DNA of 64,000 nt from an uncultured Tenacibaculum sp. (GCF_947499065.1 NZ_CANMMT010000011.1:28563-92562); one strand, 5' to 3'; shown: positions 8,471 through 17,374, counted from the first letter of the stretch. Made by a program: numbers and translations. The notes: generated by a model not told the origin, from the letters alone.

Positions 8471-9805
8471 TTAATTTTTAATTTTACTGTGCTTTTTAAT
8501 CCATTCATTTAGTTGAACAGGAGTTAATTTATATTTCTGTTGTACTTCTTTTTTCTTACTTAGTATGTAAGTTGGATTTAAAACAGCAGCATCATATTCG
8601 CTTACTACAGCTTTTTTGAATTTTGTATAATGACTATCAGTAGTTTCTTGTGGTTGTTCTGTTTTAGCTTTTAAAGAAGGAGTACCAAATGATTTTATCC
8701 ATTCTGTAAATTGCTCAGGATTTAATTTGTATTTTTTTTGAATTTCCTCTTTTTTACTTTGTAAGTAAGTTGGGCTTAATACTAATTTTTCATATTCTTC
8801 TACTGCAGCTCTTTTAAATTTTGAATAATGAGCAATAGTACTTTTTTTCTGAGAACTTGCATTAGAAGGGGTATTTGAGCTTAAATTAGAGTATTTTGTT
8901 ATCCATTGAGCAAATTGTTCTGGGTTTAACTGGTATTTTTGTTGAAGTTCAGCTTTTTTATTCTCTAAGTGGGCTTCGGCTAATACTAATTTATCATATT
9001 CAGTAATAACTGAAAGTTGAAACTTCTCATAATAATTAGCAGCTGAATCACTGGATTGGTTACTTGTACTAACCTTAGGTGTTTCTACTTTTTTCTGAGG
9101 AGTCGAGTTTTGAGGTGTATTTTTTTTCTCAGTATTTTTTGCAACAGTATTCGTGTTAAGTACTTCTGAAGCTTTATTAGCATAAGAAGTGGTTCCGTCT
9201 TTATACCAACCAGAAGGAATGTTATTAAGTTGAGAATCATTAGCTACAATAACATCTATTTTATTATTAGTAGCATCTAAGTTTTCAAGATTGTGACAGC
9301 CTTTAACATCAAGTTCAGTTAGGTTGTTAAAGCTACAGTATAGAGTTTCTAAACGATCATTGTTTCCTAAAATTAAACTACTTAATTTATTATTATCACA
9401 ACTTACATACACTAGTTCGGTATTATTGCTAAGATTTAAACTTTCTATTTGGTTTTCACTACAGTTTAAGAAAGTAATCGATTTACTTTTTGATAAATCA
9501 ATCTTAGTAATATTATTACCAAAACAATCTAAACGCTTTAAATTAGGAAAGCTTTCTAAACCAGTTAAGTCTTTAATTTTAGAATGTACGTTTGGTAACA
9601 GTTTATTTGTTATAGGGTTATTAATATTTAAATTAACAACATACGCCGCATCGCTAACTAAAATAGTACCATTCAAACCATTAGTATCAATGTCTAAGTC
9701 AATTAAACATTCTTCAAGGCCAATATCAGGTATACGGATAGTTTCTTGAGAAAATAAATTAGCACATAGAAATAAAGATAACCAAAGGCTTATATATGTT
9801 TTCAT
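8471..9805 (-). CDS. Secreted leucine-rich-repeat protein with three C-terminal tandem modules
   Basis: A signal peptide (MKTYISLWLSLFLCANLFSQ) is followed by leucine-rich repeats of the form LxxLxCxxNxLxxLdl at about residues 75-190. Then comes a Thr/Ser/Lys-rich linker and three copies of a module of about 55 residues. Each copy has the pattern YxKFxxxVxxEYdxxVLxxxYLxxKKxExQxKYxLxPeQfxeWI. The tandem C-terminal module is not a domain I recognise. An in-frame ATG seven codons earlier (9826) exists, but the signal peptide supports 9805. It is probably a surface or periplasmic protein-interaction protein. Confidence 0.7.
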   Translation of the reverse strand: MKTYISLWLSLFLCANLFSQETIRIPDIGLEECLIDLDIDTNGLNGTILVSDAAYVVNLNINNPITNKLLPNVHSKIKDLTGLESFPNLKRLDCFGNNITKIDLSKSKSITFLNCSENQIESLNLSNNTELVYVSCDNNKLSSLILGNNDRLETLYCSFNNLTELDVKGCHNLENLDATNNKIDVIVANDSQLNNIPSGWYKDGTTSYANKASEVLNTNTVAKNTEKKNTPQNSTPQKKVETPKVSTSNQSSDSAANYYEKFQLSVITEYDKLVLAEAHLENKKAELQQKYQLNPEQFAQWITKYSNLSSNTPSNASSQKKSTIAHYSKFKRAAVEEYEKLVLSPTYLQSKKEEIQKKYKLNPEQFTEWIKSFGTPSLKAKTEQPQETTDSHYTKFKKAVVSEYDAAVLNPTYILSKKKEVQQKYKLTPVQLNEWIKKHSKIKN

Positions 9806-9926
9806 AAAAAGGGAATTTGGGGTCAAAAGTATAAAATTTCGATAAAATTACCTTTAAAAGAGAACTTATTTTTGAGTTAAAGCCTATTATTGGTTTTCTT
9901 TATTAATAGAATAAAAAGGTAAAAAA

Positions 9927-11444
9927 TTAAATATCAATTTTATAGATTGTTCTTTTTATTTGCATACCATTCTCTAATACTTTCTTTATAAAGTAATATT
10001 TGTTAGGAGGTAATTCTCGTTGATAATAAGGGTTTGTTCTAATATCATTAAATTCTAATGTTTGTGTTTTAGAATAACTATCGCCTAGTGATTCTTTAGA
10101 GGTAATAGTAACTGAGGTAATTGGTACAGAATCAGCATTTCTAGCTTTAAGTCCTCCTAGGCAAGTGTATACAATAATATTATTTCCTAGTTGTTTGATT
10201 TTTACAGCTCTAATATACCCTTTGTCTTCTGGGTTTTCATCTTTACTTACAGTATGTTCTAATCTTAGTTTTCCAGGTATGTCACAAGGAGCTTGAGTAT
10301 GATAAAATTCATAATCAAATCCTTTTTGAAACTTATGAACAATTTTACTAGGAGTTCTATAAACTATTTCATTACCAAAATTATTAGGGTCAGGTTCGGT
10401 ATGTGTAACTTCTCCTAGTGTAATTTTTGAAGCGTAAGGTTCGTATAAACTTTCTAGAGAGTTCATAACATTAGCAAATTTAGTAGCTGAATTTTCTCTA
10501 ATAGCTGCTCTCATTTTATCTCCTTGCCCTTTTGTAAAAACTGCATTGTCTAAAGATCTACAAGGTAATGTGCTAGAGCTCATAAAATTGTTAGCAGGTA
10601 TTTTGGAAAACTCAATATTGCATTTAGAATTATTATTAGCACCAGTGTATGTAGAGCAATCAGAGCTAACTTCGTTACTTTCATAAGCTGTAGATGGAGG
10701 AGTGTCATCAATATGGTCATTAGCATAAACTAATTCACAATTAGAGCTATTCCAGTTATGATAAGTATGTAGTAAAGATAAGTTGTGTCCAATTTCATGT
10801 GGCAAAGTTGAGGTTAGTAAATACTCATCGTCAATAACAGTATTAACACCATTTCTATTAGCCATACCAGAATATTTAATAAACTGAATATTATTGTTGA
10901 AAATTTTATCAACTATAAAAATATTGAAACTATCATCCTGATATTTATTAATGTCTTTAGAATATTGAACTAACTCATTAAAAGTACCAAATGGAGTTTG
11001 GCCTTGAAGCCCATGAAAAATAGTAAGCTTATTTGAATTATTTATATAATTAAAACCTTTAAACTTAAAGAATATATCAAATTGATTAAACTTATCATTA
11101 AGTATTGTAATGGCTTCAATAATGTTGCTTTCTGTTAAAGGTATTTCTCTGGTTCCATCATCCTTGTTTACAATGTGGAAAAATACATTGATAACATATT
11201 TAGAATCATCATAAGAAGATGGCGAAGTGTTTTTAAAAAGATTTAGTTCTTTGTTATTTAGATCTATGTCATAAATGGAACCACACTGAGGAGGTATAAT
11301 TTTTTTCTCTAAAACGTATTCTTCAACTTTATTGAGTTCAAGAATTTTGTTTTTTAAAAGTTTACTAATTCTTTTTTGAGATATACCATTTGCTATACAT
11401 AGAATGGTAAATAGGAGTACGAGGGATATCCTTTTTCTATTCAT
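9927..11444 (-). CDS. Secreted M43-type (pappalysin family) zinc metalloprotease
   Basis: A 505-residue protein with an N-terminal signal peptide (about 1-22). The extended zinc motif HEIGHNLSLLH has His216, Glu217, His220 and His226, followed by HTYHNW. A Met-turn candidate, NNFMSSS, lies about 60 residues further on. This is the metzincin pattern of peptidase family M43. The C-terminal 170 residues are beta-rich and do not look like a typical T9SS sorting domain, so the export route past the inner membrane is unclear. The substrate is unknown. Confidence 0.8.
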   Translation of the reverse strand: MNRKRISLVLLFTILCIANGISQKRISKLLKNKILELNKVEEYVLEKKIIPPQCGSIYDIDLNNKELNLFKNTSPSSYDDSKYVINVFFHIVNKDDGTREIPLTESNIIEAITILNDKFNQFDIFFKFKGFNYINNSNKLTIFHGLQGQTPFGTFNELVQYSKDINKYQDDSFNIFIVDKIFNNNIQFIKYSGMANRNGVNTVIDDEYLLTSTLPHEIGHNLSLLHTYHNWNSSNCELVYANDHIDDTPPSTAYESNEVSSDCSTYTGANNNSKCNIEFSKIPANNFMSSSTLPCRSLDNAVFTKGQGDKMRAAIRENSATKFANVMNSLESLYEPYASKITLGEVTHTEPDPNNFGNEIVYRTPSKIVHKFQKGFDYEFYHTQAPCDIPGKLRLEHTVSKDENPEDKGYIRAVKIKQLGNNIIVYTCLGGLKARNADSVPITSVTITSKESLGDSYSKTQTLEFNDIRTNPYYQRELPPNKYYFIKKVLENGMQIKRTIYKIDI

Positions 11445-11521
11445 AAGTAATTGTTGTTTAGCTACTTAAAGCCTAATAAATATACTTCTATTTTTTTGAA
11501 AAAGAAAATTTTTAAAAGCAT

Positions 11522-11529
11522 TATCTTTG
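11522..11529 (+). promoter_or_regulatory. -7 promoter element of dnaG
   Basis: TATCTTTG matches TAnnTTTG and lies 21 bases before the dnaG start codon. Confidence 0.55.
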
Positions 11530-11550
11530 AAAATTCAATATTTATAGCCA

Positions 11551-13551
11551 ATGATAACTCAACAAACGATAGAAAAAGTATTTGAATCTGCTAGAGTAGA
11601 AGAAGTAATAGGGGAGTTTGTACAGTTAAAAAAATCAGGAAGTAGTTTTAAAGGGTTAAGTCCATTTACAGATGAAAGAACTCCTTCATTCATGGTATCT
11701 CCAGTAAAACAAATATGGAAAGATTTTAGTACGGGAAAAGGAGGGAATGCAGTGTCGTTTTTAATGGAACATGAGCATTACACATACCCAGAGGCTATTA
11801 GATGGTTGGCAAAAAAATATAATATTGAAATAGAAGAAACTGAGCAGTCTGACGAGCAAAAACAGCAAATGAATGAGCGTGAAAGTATGTTTTTGGTTTC
11901 AAAGTTTGCTAAAGATTACTTTCATGATGTATTAATGAACAGCCAAAAAGGTAGAGCTATAGGGTTGTCTTATTTCAAAGAAAGAGGTTTTAGAGAAGAT
12001 ATAATTGAAAAATTTGATTTAGGATATTGTAAAGATGAATGGGATAATTTTACAAATGCGGCTTTAAGTAAAGGATACGATCTAAAATATCTTAAGTCAA
12101 CAGGTTTAACTATTGTAAAAGAGGGTGGGGCTCAAGATAGAAAATTTGACCGTTTTAAAGGACGGGTAATGTTTCCAATCCATAGTATGTCTGGACGTAT
12201 TTTAGGTTTTGGAGGAAGAATCCTAACAAATGATAAAAAGGCAGCTAAATATTTAAATTCACCAGAAAGTGAGATTTACCATAAGAGTAAAATTTTATAC
12301 GGTATTTATCATGCAAAGAAAGAAATTGCTAAACAAGATAACTGTTTTCTAGTAGAAGGATATACAGATGTAATTTCGTTTTATCAATCTGGAGTAGAAA
12401 ATGTAGTAGCTTCATCAGGTACTGCTTTAACCCCAGATCAAATACGTTTAATAAATCGTTTAACAAAGAATATAACTGTTTTATTTGACGGAGATGCAGC
12501 TGGAATTAGAGCTTCGATAAGAGGTATAGATTTAATTCTAGAGCAAGGAATGAATGTAAAAGTGGTTTCATTTCCAGAAGGAGAAGACCCTGATAGCTTT
12601 GCGAAAGCTCATTCAAGTAAAGAATTAAAGGATTACTTAGAAAATACAGCACAAGATTTTATAGAGTTCAAAGTATCTTTATTAATGAAGGAAGCTGCAA
12701 ATGATCCAGTAAAGAAAGCTGGATTAATCCGTGATATTGTAACAAGTATTTCTAAAATTCCGGATGGAATTCAAAGAGAAGTATACGTACAAGAGTGTGC
12801 TAACATAATGGATATATCTGAAAGAGTATTGTTTAGTGAGTTGGCTCAATTGTTAAGTAGAAGTGCGGGAAATAGTGGAAGTCAATCGCAAAGTTCTTAT
12901 TCAGAGCCCCAACGCATGCAAGAGAGAGAGCAGCCTAGAATGGGGGTTGTTAAAGGAAAAGGAGCTAAGGCAAACCAGAAAATAGATCAATTAAATATTT
13001 TAGAGAAAGAGGTAATAAGAATATTATTATTATATGGAAATGAAGTAATAGATTTTGTAAACTGGGTAGATGGGGTAGATGAAAAAGGAAGGCCTATTTT
13101 AGAAAAAGAAGAGTATCAAAACTCAGTATGTAATGAGTTGTATCTTAATTTACAAGAAGACGAAATTGAATTTACCAATGAAGTATTTAGGTTAACTTAT
13201 TATGAGTTAATTCATCAATTGAATCAAGATGAGAAAATATCTATAGATCAACTGATTATGCATGAAGATACTAATATATCAAACCTAGTTACTAATGTTT
13301 TAATGGATGAAGAAAAATATTCATTAAGTGACTGGGAAAGAAAAGAAGTGTTTGTAACAGATACTGTAAAAGTGCTTCCTAAATTAGTGTCAGATGCAGT
13401 GTTAAATTTGAGAAGAGTTTTGATAGAAGAAAAAATTAAAGAGATATTGGAGCAAGTACAAACGGAAAATACAATGCCTGACTTAGAGGAAATTTCGAAT
13501 TATACTGACTTAAAAAAACGTCTTTTTGAAAAGTTAAACCGAGTAGTTTAA
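11551..13551 (+). CDS. dnaG: DNA primase with degenerate zinc ribbon
   Basis: A 666-residue primase that makes RNA primers at the replication fork. The Toprim core is intact, with Glu269-Gly270 in FLVEGYTDV and Asp313/Asp315 in LFDGDAAG. The N-terminal CHC2 domain aligns well in fold (FKGLSPFTDERTPSFMVSP), but none of the four metal ligands remains: the C-P-F-H ligands are Ser37 and Thr40, and the C-F-G-C ligands are Asp58 and Thr61. The C-terminal 200 residues are a DnaB-interacting helical domain after a Q/S-rich linker. The length is normal and the frame is intact, so this is a native variant, not a sequencing error. Confidence 0.96.
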   Translation: MITQQTIEKVFESARVEEVIGEFVQLKKSGSSFKGLSPFTDERTPSFMVSPVKQIWKDFSTGKGGNAVSFLMEHEHYTYPEAIRWLAKKYNIEIEETEQSDEQKQQMNERESMFLVSKFAKDYFHDVLMNSQKGRAIGLSYFKERGFREDIIEKFDLGYCKDEWDNFTNAALSKGYDLKYLKSTGLTIVKEGGAQDRKFDRFKGRVMFPIHSMSGRILGFGGRILTNDKKAAKYLNSPESEIYHKSKILYGIYHAKKEIAKQDNCFLVEGYTDVISFYQSGVENVVASSGTALTPDQIRLINRLTKNITVLFDGDAAGIRASIRGIDLILEQGMNVKVVSFPEGEDPDSFAKAHSSKELKDYLENTAQDFIEFKVSLLMKEAANDPVKKAGLIRDIVTSISKIPDGIQREVYVQECANIMDISERVLFSELAQLLSRSAGNSGSQSQSSYSEPQRMQEREQPRMGVVKGKGAKANQKIDQLNILEKEVIRILLLYGNEVIDFVNWVDGVDEKGRPILEKEEYQNSVCNELYLNLQEDEIEFTNEVFRLTYYELIHQLNQDEKISIDQLIMHEDTNISNLVTNVLMDEEKYSLSDWERKEVFVTDTVKVLPKLVSDAVLNLRRVLIEEKIKEILEQVQTENTMPDLEEISNYTDLKKRLFEKLNRVV

Positions 13552-13570
13552 CATTAACTTATTTTAAACG

Positions 13571-13590
13571 TTAACAGAAATTAACAATTG
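13571..13590 (+). promoter_or_regulatory. Two-copy TTAACA direct repeat, candidate response regulator site
   Basis: TTAACAGAAATTAACAATTG gives TTAACA at 13571 and again at 13581, a 10-bp period. The candidate -7 TAACTTTA (13606-13613) begins 25 bases after the start of the last repeat. The same TTAAC unit, period and geometry occur at 28616-28640 beside a response regulator operon. Confidence 0.45.
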
Positions 13591-13644
13591 TATATGATTT
13601 TTTTGTAACTTTATCCCGAGGAAAGAACAAGAAAGAATAAAATT

Positions 13645-13776
13645 ATGAGAAAATTGCTGCAGTTTTTTGAACTGCTTAGACTGCTGGTTTTATTGCCGTT
13701 TAAAATATCTAACGGTGAAAAGAAACGTACTTATCAAAAGATTAAACGGCAAATGATGCTGGTTAATTTACTTTAA
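13645..13776 (+). CDS. Possible 43-residue protein between dnaG and nadE
   Basis: A short open frame begins MRKLLQFFELLRLLVLLPF and continues with a basic tail rich in K and R. It has an amphipathic or hydrophobic N-terminal half. A promoter-like TAACTTTA lies 31 bases upstream, preceded by a TTAACA direct repeat. The codon use is rich in CTG, unlike neighbouring genes that prefer TTA, so it could instead be part of a structured RNA. Its 3' end overlaps the end of convergent nadE by nine bases. Coding status is uncertain. Confidence 0.35.
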   Translation: MRKLLQFFELLRLLVLLPFKISNGEKKRTYQKIKRQMMLVNLL

Positions 13777-14556
13777 TTCTAAAGGAATTTCACAAACAGG
13801 TATAGGGATCATTTTATGTTGATTAATTCGGTTAAGACGCGTATATATTTTATATACTTCTAGTTCTCTACCAGAAAAATCATCATTAGTTTTCCCTATA
13901 TTTTGCATTTCCATAGCCCATTCTAATTCATCATATGAAGCACCAATTTGGTCTTCGTCTGTTCTGCTATCACCAAATAAACCATCGGTAGGTTGTGCGG
14001 TTTGAATAGAATTAGGAACGCCTAAGTATTCTCCTAAGGCATATACCTCAGATTTTACTAAATCAGCAATAGGGCTTAAATCAACCCCACCGTCTCCATA
14101 TTTTGTGTAAAAACCAACTCCAAAATCTTCAACTTTGTTACCTGTTCCAGCAACTAATAAACCGTGTAAACCAGCAAAATAATATAAAGTTGTCATACGT
14201 AAACGCGCACGAGTATTTGCTAATGCTAAATCTGTTTTAGCAGAAGATTCAACTTCAGGTACTACAGTTTTAAAGTCTTCAAATGTAGAAGTTAAATTAA
14301 CTTCAACCTCACTTACATTGTCAAAGCGCTCTTTAAGTTGTTTAATGTGTTCATTGGCTCTATTAACTTGGCTTTCTGCTTGGTGTATAGGTAATTCAAC
14401 ACATAAAGTAGGTAGTCCAGTTTTGGCACATAAAGTAGAAGTAACAGCACTATCAATACCTCCAGAAACACCTACAACAAAGCCATTTACCTTAGCATTG
14501 TTAGCATAATTTTTTAACCATTGAATTATATGTTCAGCTACTTTAGGTGTATTCAT
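13768..14556 (-). CDS. nadE: NH3-dependent NAD+ synthetase
   Basis: A 262-residue N-type ATP pyrophosphatase that converts deamido-NAD to NAD+ using ammonia. The P-loop SGGIDS is at residues 31-36. The motifs GTGNKVEDFGVGFYTKYGDGG and TDGLFGDSRTDEDQIG are the family signatures for substrate binding and the catalytic loop. There is no glutaminase (nitrilase) domain, so free ammonia is the likely nitrogen donor. It is divergent from gldB across about 95 bases. Confidence 0.95.
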   Translation of the reverse strand: MNTPKVAEHIIQWLKNYANNAKVNGFVVGVSGGIDSAVTSTLCAKTGLPTLCVELPIHQAESQVNRANEHIKQLKERFDNVSEVEVNLTSTFEDFKTVVPEVESSAKTDLALANTRARLRMTTLYYFAGLHGLLVAGTGNKVEDFGVGFYTKYGDGGVDLSPIADLVKSEVYALGEYLGVPNSIQTAQPTDGLFGDSRTDEDQIGASYDELEWAMEMQNIGKTNDDFSGRELEVYKIYTRLNRINQHKMIPIPVCEIPLELK

Positions 14557-14623
14557 AATGAAAGATATTTTAGTAAGAGTTTATATAAAGATCATATAAA
14601 CTATTTTAGTAATTTCGACGTTG

Positions 14624-14631
14624 TAATTTTG
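14624..14631 (+). promoter_or_regulatory. -7 promoter element of gldB
   Basis: TAATTTTG is an exact consensus match that ends 21 bases before the ATG at 14653. It also rules out the in-frame upstream starts, which lie before the promoter. Confidence 0.6.
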
Positions 14632-14652
14632 AATGTAAATATACTAAAGTTC

Positions 14653-15618
14653 ATGAGAAAATTTTTGACACTTTGTGTTTTAGTTTTAGGAATGGTTTCT
14701 TGTAAAAAAGAAGAAAAATCGAAGTTAGATGTTGATGTTTCTAACATAAAAGTTAATGTAGAAATTGATCGTTTTGATATAGATTTTTACAACACGTCAG
14801 AAAAGAGTTTGAAACAAGTAAAAAACCAATACCCAATATTATTTCCTTTAAATGTTCAAGACAGTGTATGGATAAATAAACGTAATGATAAAGATGAACA
14901 AGAGTTGTTTATAGAAACTCAACGTGTATATGGTGATATCAATGAATTAGATTTAGAGTTAGTTTCATTATTTAAGCATGTAAAGTATTACAATCCAAAA
15001 TTTATAAGCCCGAAAGTAATTACAATGCTTACTAATATTGATTATGATAACCGTATCGTTTTTTCAGACAGTTTGCTGTTAATTTCATTAGATTCTTATT
15101 TAGGAAAAGAACATAAGTTTTATAATGATTATCCTGCATATGTTAAAGAGAATAATAAAAAAGAAAATATAATTGTTGATGTTGCTAAAGCAATAATAAG
15201 TAAGCAAATGTATCCTAGTAGGTCAAGACGTTTTATTGATAAAATGATTTACAAAGGGAAGAAAATGTATTTGTTAGATGCTTATTTGCCAAATGTACCA
15301 GATGAATATAAAATTGGATATTCAAAAGTAAAATTTGATTGGGCAGTTAATAATGAAGAACAGATATGGAAATACTTTATAGGAAAGGATATATTATATA
15401 GCACCAGTAAGGAAAATGATAAAAGGTTTTTAAATTTAGCTCCATTTTCTAAATTTTATATGGAAGGTGATAGTGAATCACCAGGAAGAATAGGAGAGTG
15501 GATAGGTTGGCAAATAGTACGCTCATATATGCAAAAGAATGATGTATCTTTGCGAGAATTATTACAAACGGACGAAGAAACAATATTCAATAAATCAAAA
15601 TATAAACCGAAGAGATAA
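14653..15618 (+). CDS. gldB: Gliding motility lipoprotein GldB
   Basis: A 321-residue lipoprotein required for Bacteroidota gliding and linked to the T9SS machinery. The signal MRKFLTLCVLVLGMVSC ends in a lipobox at Cys17. The body matches GldB in length and in conserved blocks such as FDIDFY near the start and GEWIGWQIVRSYM near the end. An open frame extends 44 codons upstream, but the promoter at 14624 and the signal peptide fix the start at 14653. It overlaps gldC by one base (TAATG). Confidence 0.93.
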   Translation: MRKFLTLCVLVLGMVSCKKEEKSKLDVDVSNIKVNVEIDRFDIDFYNTSEKSLKQVKNQYPILFPLNVQDSVWINKRNDKDEQELFIETQRVYGDINELDLELVSLFKHVKYYNPKFISPKVITMLTNIDYDNRIVFSDSLLLISLDSYLGKEHKFYNDYPAYVKENNKKENIIVDVAKAIISKQMYPSRSRRFIDKMIYKGKKMYLLDAYLPNVPDEYKIGYSKVKFDWAVNNEEQIWKYFIGKDILYSTSKENDKRFLNLAPFSKFYMEGDSESPGRIGEWIGWQIVRSYMQKNDVSLRELLQTDEETIFNKSKYKPKR

Positions 15619-15956
15619 TGGCAATAGAACATACTTCAAAGATTACTTTTAAAGTAGGGTTAGATGAGAATAGAATACCAGAAGAGATTTCATGGAATGC
15701 TGAAGATGGAGGAATAACAAACGAAGCATCAAAAGCAATCATGTTGTCTGTTTGGGATCATAAAAAAAAGGATACCTTACGTATGGATTTGTGGACGAAA
15801 GATATGCCTGTAGATGAAATGAAACAATTTTTTCATCAAACATTAGTATCGATGGCTAATTCATTTGAAAGAGCTACTAATGATGATAAAATGAGTGCAA
15901 CAATGCGCGATTTTTGTGATTATTTTGCAGAAAAACTAGAATTGGTAAAAAAATAA
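15618..15956 (+). CDS. gldC: Gliding motility protein GldC
   Basis: A 112-residue soluble cytoplasmic protein with no signal. The block ITFKVGLDENRIPEEISWNA and the C-terminal MRDFCDYFAEKLELVKK are typical of GldC, which supports GldB function and is always found next to it. Translation is probably coupled to gldB because the stop and start codons overlap. A bidirectional hairpin follows directly. Confidence 0.93.
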   Translation: MAIEHTSKITFKVGLDENRIPEEISWNAEDGGITNEASKAIMLSVWDHKKKDTLRMDLWTKDMPVDEMKQFFHQTLVSMANSFERATNDDKMSATMRDFCDYFAEKLELVKK

Positions 15957-15983
15957 AAAAAGCAGCTTTTAGCTGCTTTTTTT
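15954..15983. terminator. Bidirectional terminator after gldC
   Basis: AAAAAGCAGCT / AGCTGCTTTTT with a three-base loop and T-runs on both strands. It also serves the minus-strand folK fusion gene whose stop is at 15982. Confidence 0.8.
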
Positions 15984-17112
15984 ATGCTGTATGATTTTTG
16001 ATTTTATTAATTATAAAATGATAATCTTCTGGGTTGTTTACAAAATCTAAATCAGAAACATCAATGATTAAAATATTTAAATCTGATTGCGTTTTTATAA
16101 AGTTGCTATAACCATCGTGTATTTTCTGTAAATAACTGGCTTCAATATTTTGTTCGTATTCTCTTCCTCTTTTTTTAATGTTTTGTAAAAGACGCTCAGT
16201 ATTTTGATATAAATAAACGTATAAATCAGGTTTAGTTATTTCTTTATACATTAAATCAAACATTTTTCTATATAATTTATATTCATCCTCTTGCAGAGTG
16301 ATTTGAGCAAAAATTAAAGATTTAAATATATAGTAGTCAGAAACAATAAAATTTTTGAAAAGATCAAATTGAGCTAAGTCATCAGATAATTGTTGATACC
16401 TATCAGCAAGAAAGCTCATTTCAAGAGGAAAAGCATATCGTTCATTATCATTATAAAACTTAGGAAGGAAAGGATTGTCAGCAAAACGTTCTAATACAAT
16501 TTTGGCATTAAATTCATCAGACATCATATTGGCCAATGAAGTTTTTCCTGCACCAATATTTCCTTCAATAGCTATATAATTATACTTTTCGGTAATAGGA
16601 ATAGGTCTTTTTAACGATTCGTTAATAGGTGTTATTTCTGAATTATCTGAACAATTTTCAAGACAAATATATAAATGCTTTTTTTCTATTGGGTGAATTG
16701 TGTTTCTTGCTATTTCAACCAAAGGAACCAAAGCAAACTTACGTTCTAACATTCTTGGATGTGGAACAATTAAGTTTTTTGAAAAAATTATTTCATCGTC
16801 AAATAATAAAATATCAATATCAATAATTCTATCGGTATAACCTTCAGAAGTATTTCTAATTCGACCTAATTCTTTTTCAATGAAAAGTAATTTTTTTATC
16901 AAGGTTTCAGGAGGTAAATAAGTAGAAACTTTAATACATGTGTTGTAAAAGTTAGCTCCATCAAAGCCTAAGGAAGGAGTTTCATATACAGTTGCAATTT
17001 TTTGAACAGCACCAATTTGATCGGCAATTAAATTAACTGCACTTTGAATATTTTGTAACTTATTCCCTTGGTTTGTACCTATAGATAAATATGTAATTCT
17101 TTGTATTTTCAT
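15982..17112 (-). CDS. folK: HPPK (FolK) - deoxynucleoside kinase fusion
   Basis: A 376-residue two-domain protein. Residues 1-150 are 6-hydroxymethyl-dihydropterin pyrophosphokinase, with LSIGTNQGN near the start and DRIIDIDILLFDD carrying the Mg-binding Asp98 and Asp100. Residues 178-376 are a deoxynucleoside-kinase-like domain with P-loop GNIGAGKT at 184-191 and the lid RGREYE. The usual D-R-S/T motif reads SDYYIFKS (around residue 258), so the conserved arginine is absent and nucleoside kinase activity is not assured. A separate dNK with an intact DRT motif is at 25637. The pterin step of folate synthesis is well supported. Confidence 0.9.
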   Translation of the reverse strand: MKIQRITYLSIGTNQGNKLQNIQSAVNLIADQIGAVQKIATVYETPSLGFDGANFYNTCIKVSTYLPPETLIKKLLFIEKELGRIRNTSEGYTDRIIDIDILLFDDEIIFSKNLIVPHPRMLERKFALVPLVEIARNTIHPIEKKHLYICLENCSDNSEITPINESLKRPIPITEKYNYIAIEGNIGAGKTSLANMMSDEFNAKIVLERFADNPFLPKFYNDNERYAFPLEMSFLADRYQQLSDDLAQFDLFKNFIVSDYYIFKSLIFAQITLQEDEYKLYRKMFDLMYKEITKPDLYVYLYQNTERLLQNIKKRGREYEQNIEASYLQKIHDGYSNFIKTQSDLNILIIDVSDLDFVNNPEDYHFIINKIKNHTA

Positions 17113-17291
17113 GAGTAGAGTGCAAAGAAAAATAAAACTTAAATAAGAACGAGCAAAAAATAAAATTTTTATTTAACAAATTTCTTCATAAAAGGATAGG
17201 GTAAACTGCTTTTTACTTGTTTTAATACTGAATTTCTTTAAGAGTAAATTTTTTAATAGATTATTGGGGAATAATCAAAACGAACTCTACT

Positions 17292-17319
17292 AAGGCTACT
17301 ATTAACAGTGGCCTTTTTT
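17292..17319 (+). terminator. Orphan plus-strand terminator-like hairpin
   Basis: AAGGCTACT / AGTGGCCTT around ATTAAC with one T-G wobble on the plus strand (a mismatch on the minus strand) and a following T-run. No plus-strand gene ends nearby; the plus strand is empty back to 15956. It may end a small RNA or be accidental. Confidence 0.4.
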
Positions 17320-17340
17320 ATTAAGATTAATAAGGTTATA

Positions 17341-17374
17341 AAAAAAAAGCAACCATAATCGGTTGCTTTTTTTT
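17341..17374 (-). terminator. Terminator of pnp
   Basis: GCAACC / GGTTGC stem extended by A/T tracts on both sides, loop ATAATC, 13 bases after the pnp stop. Confidence 0.85.

Noticed and set aside
9324..9749. Open frame of 141 codons antisense to the LRR protein gene
   Set aside because: It is a by-product of the repeated LxxL codons on the other strand; composition is L/S/K-rich with no domain, and the sense gene is well supported.
11551..12000. Frameshift or sequencing error as the cause of missing cysteines in DnaG
   Set aside because: The frame is intact, the flanking fold residues are conserved, and the four substitutions are at separate codons.
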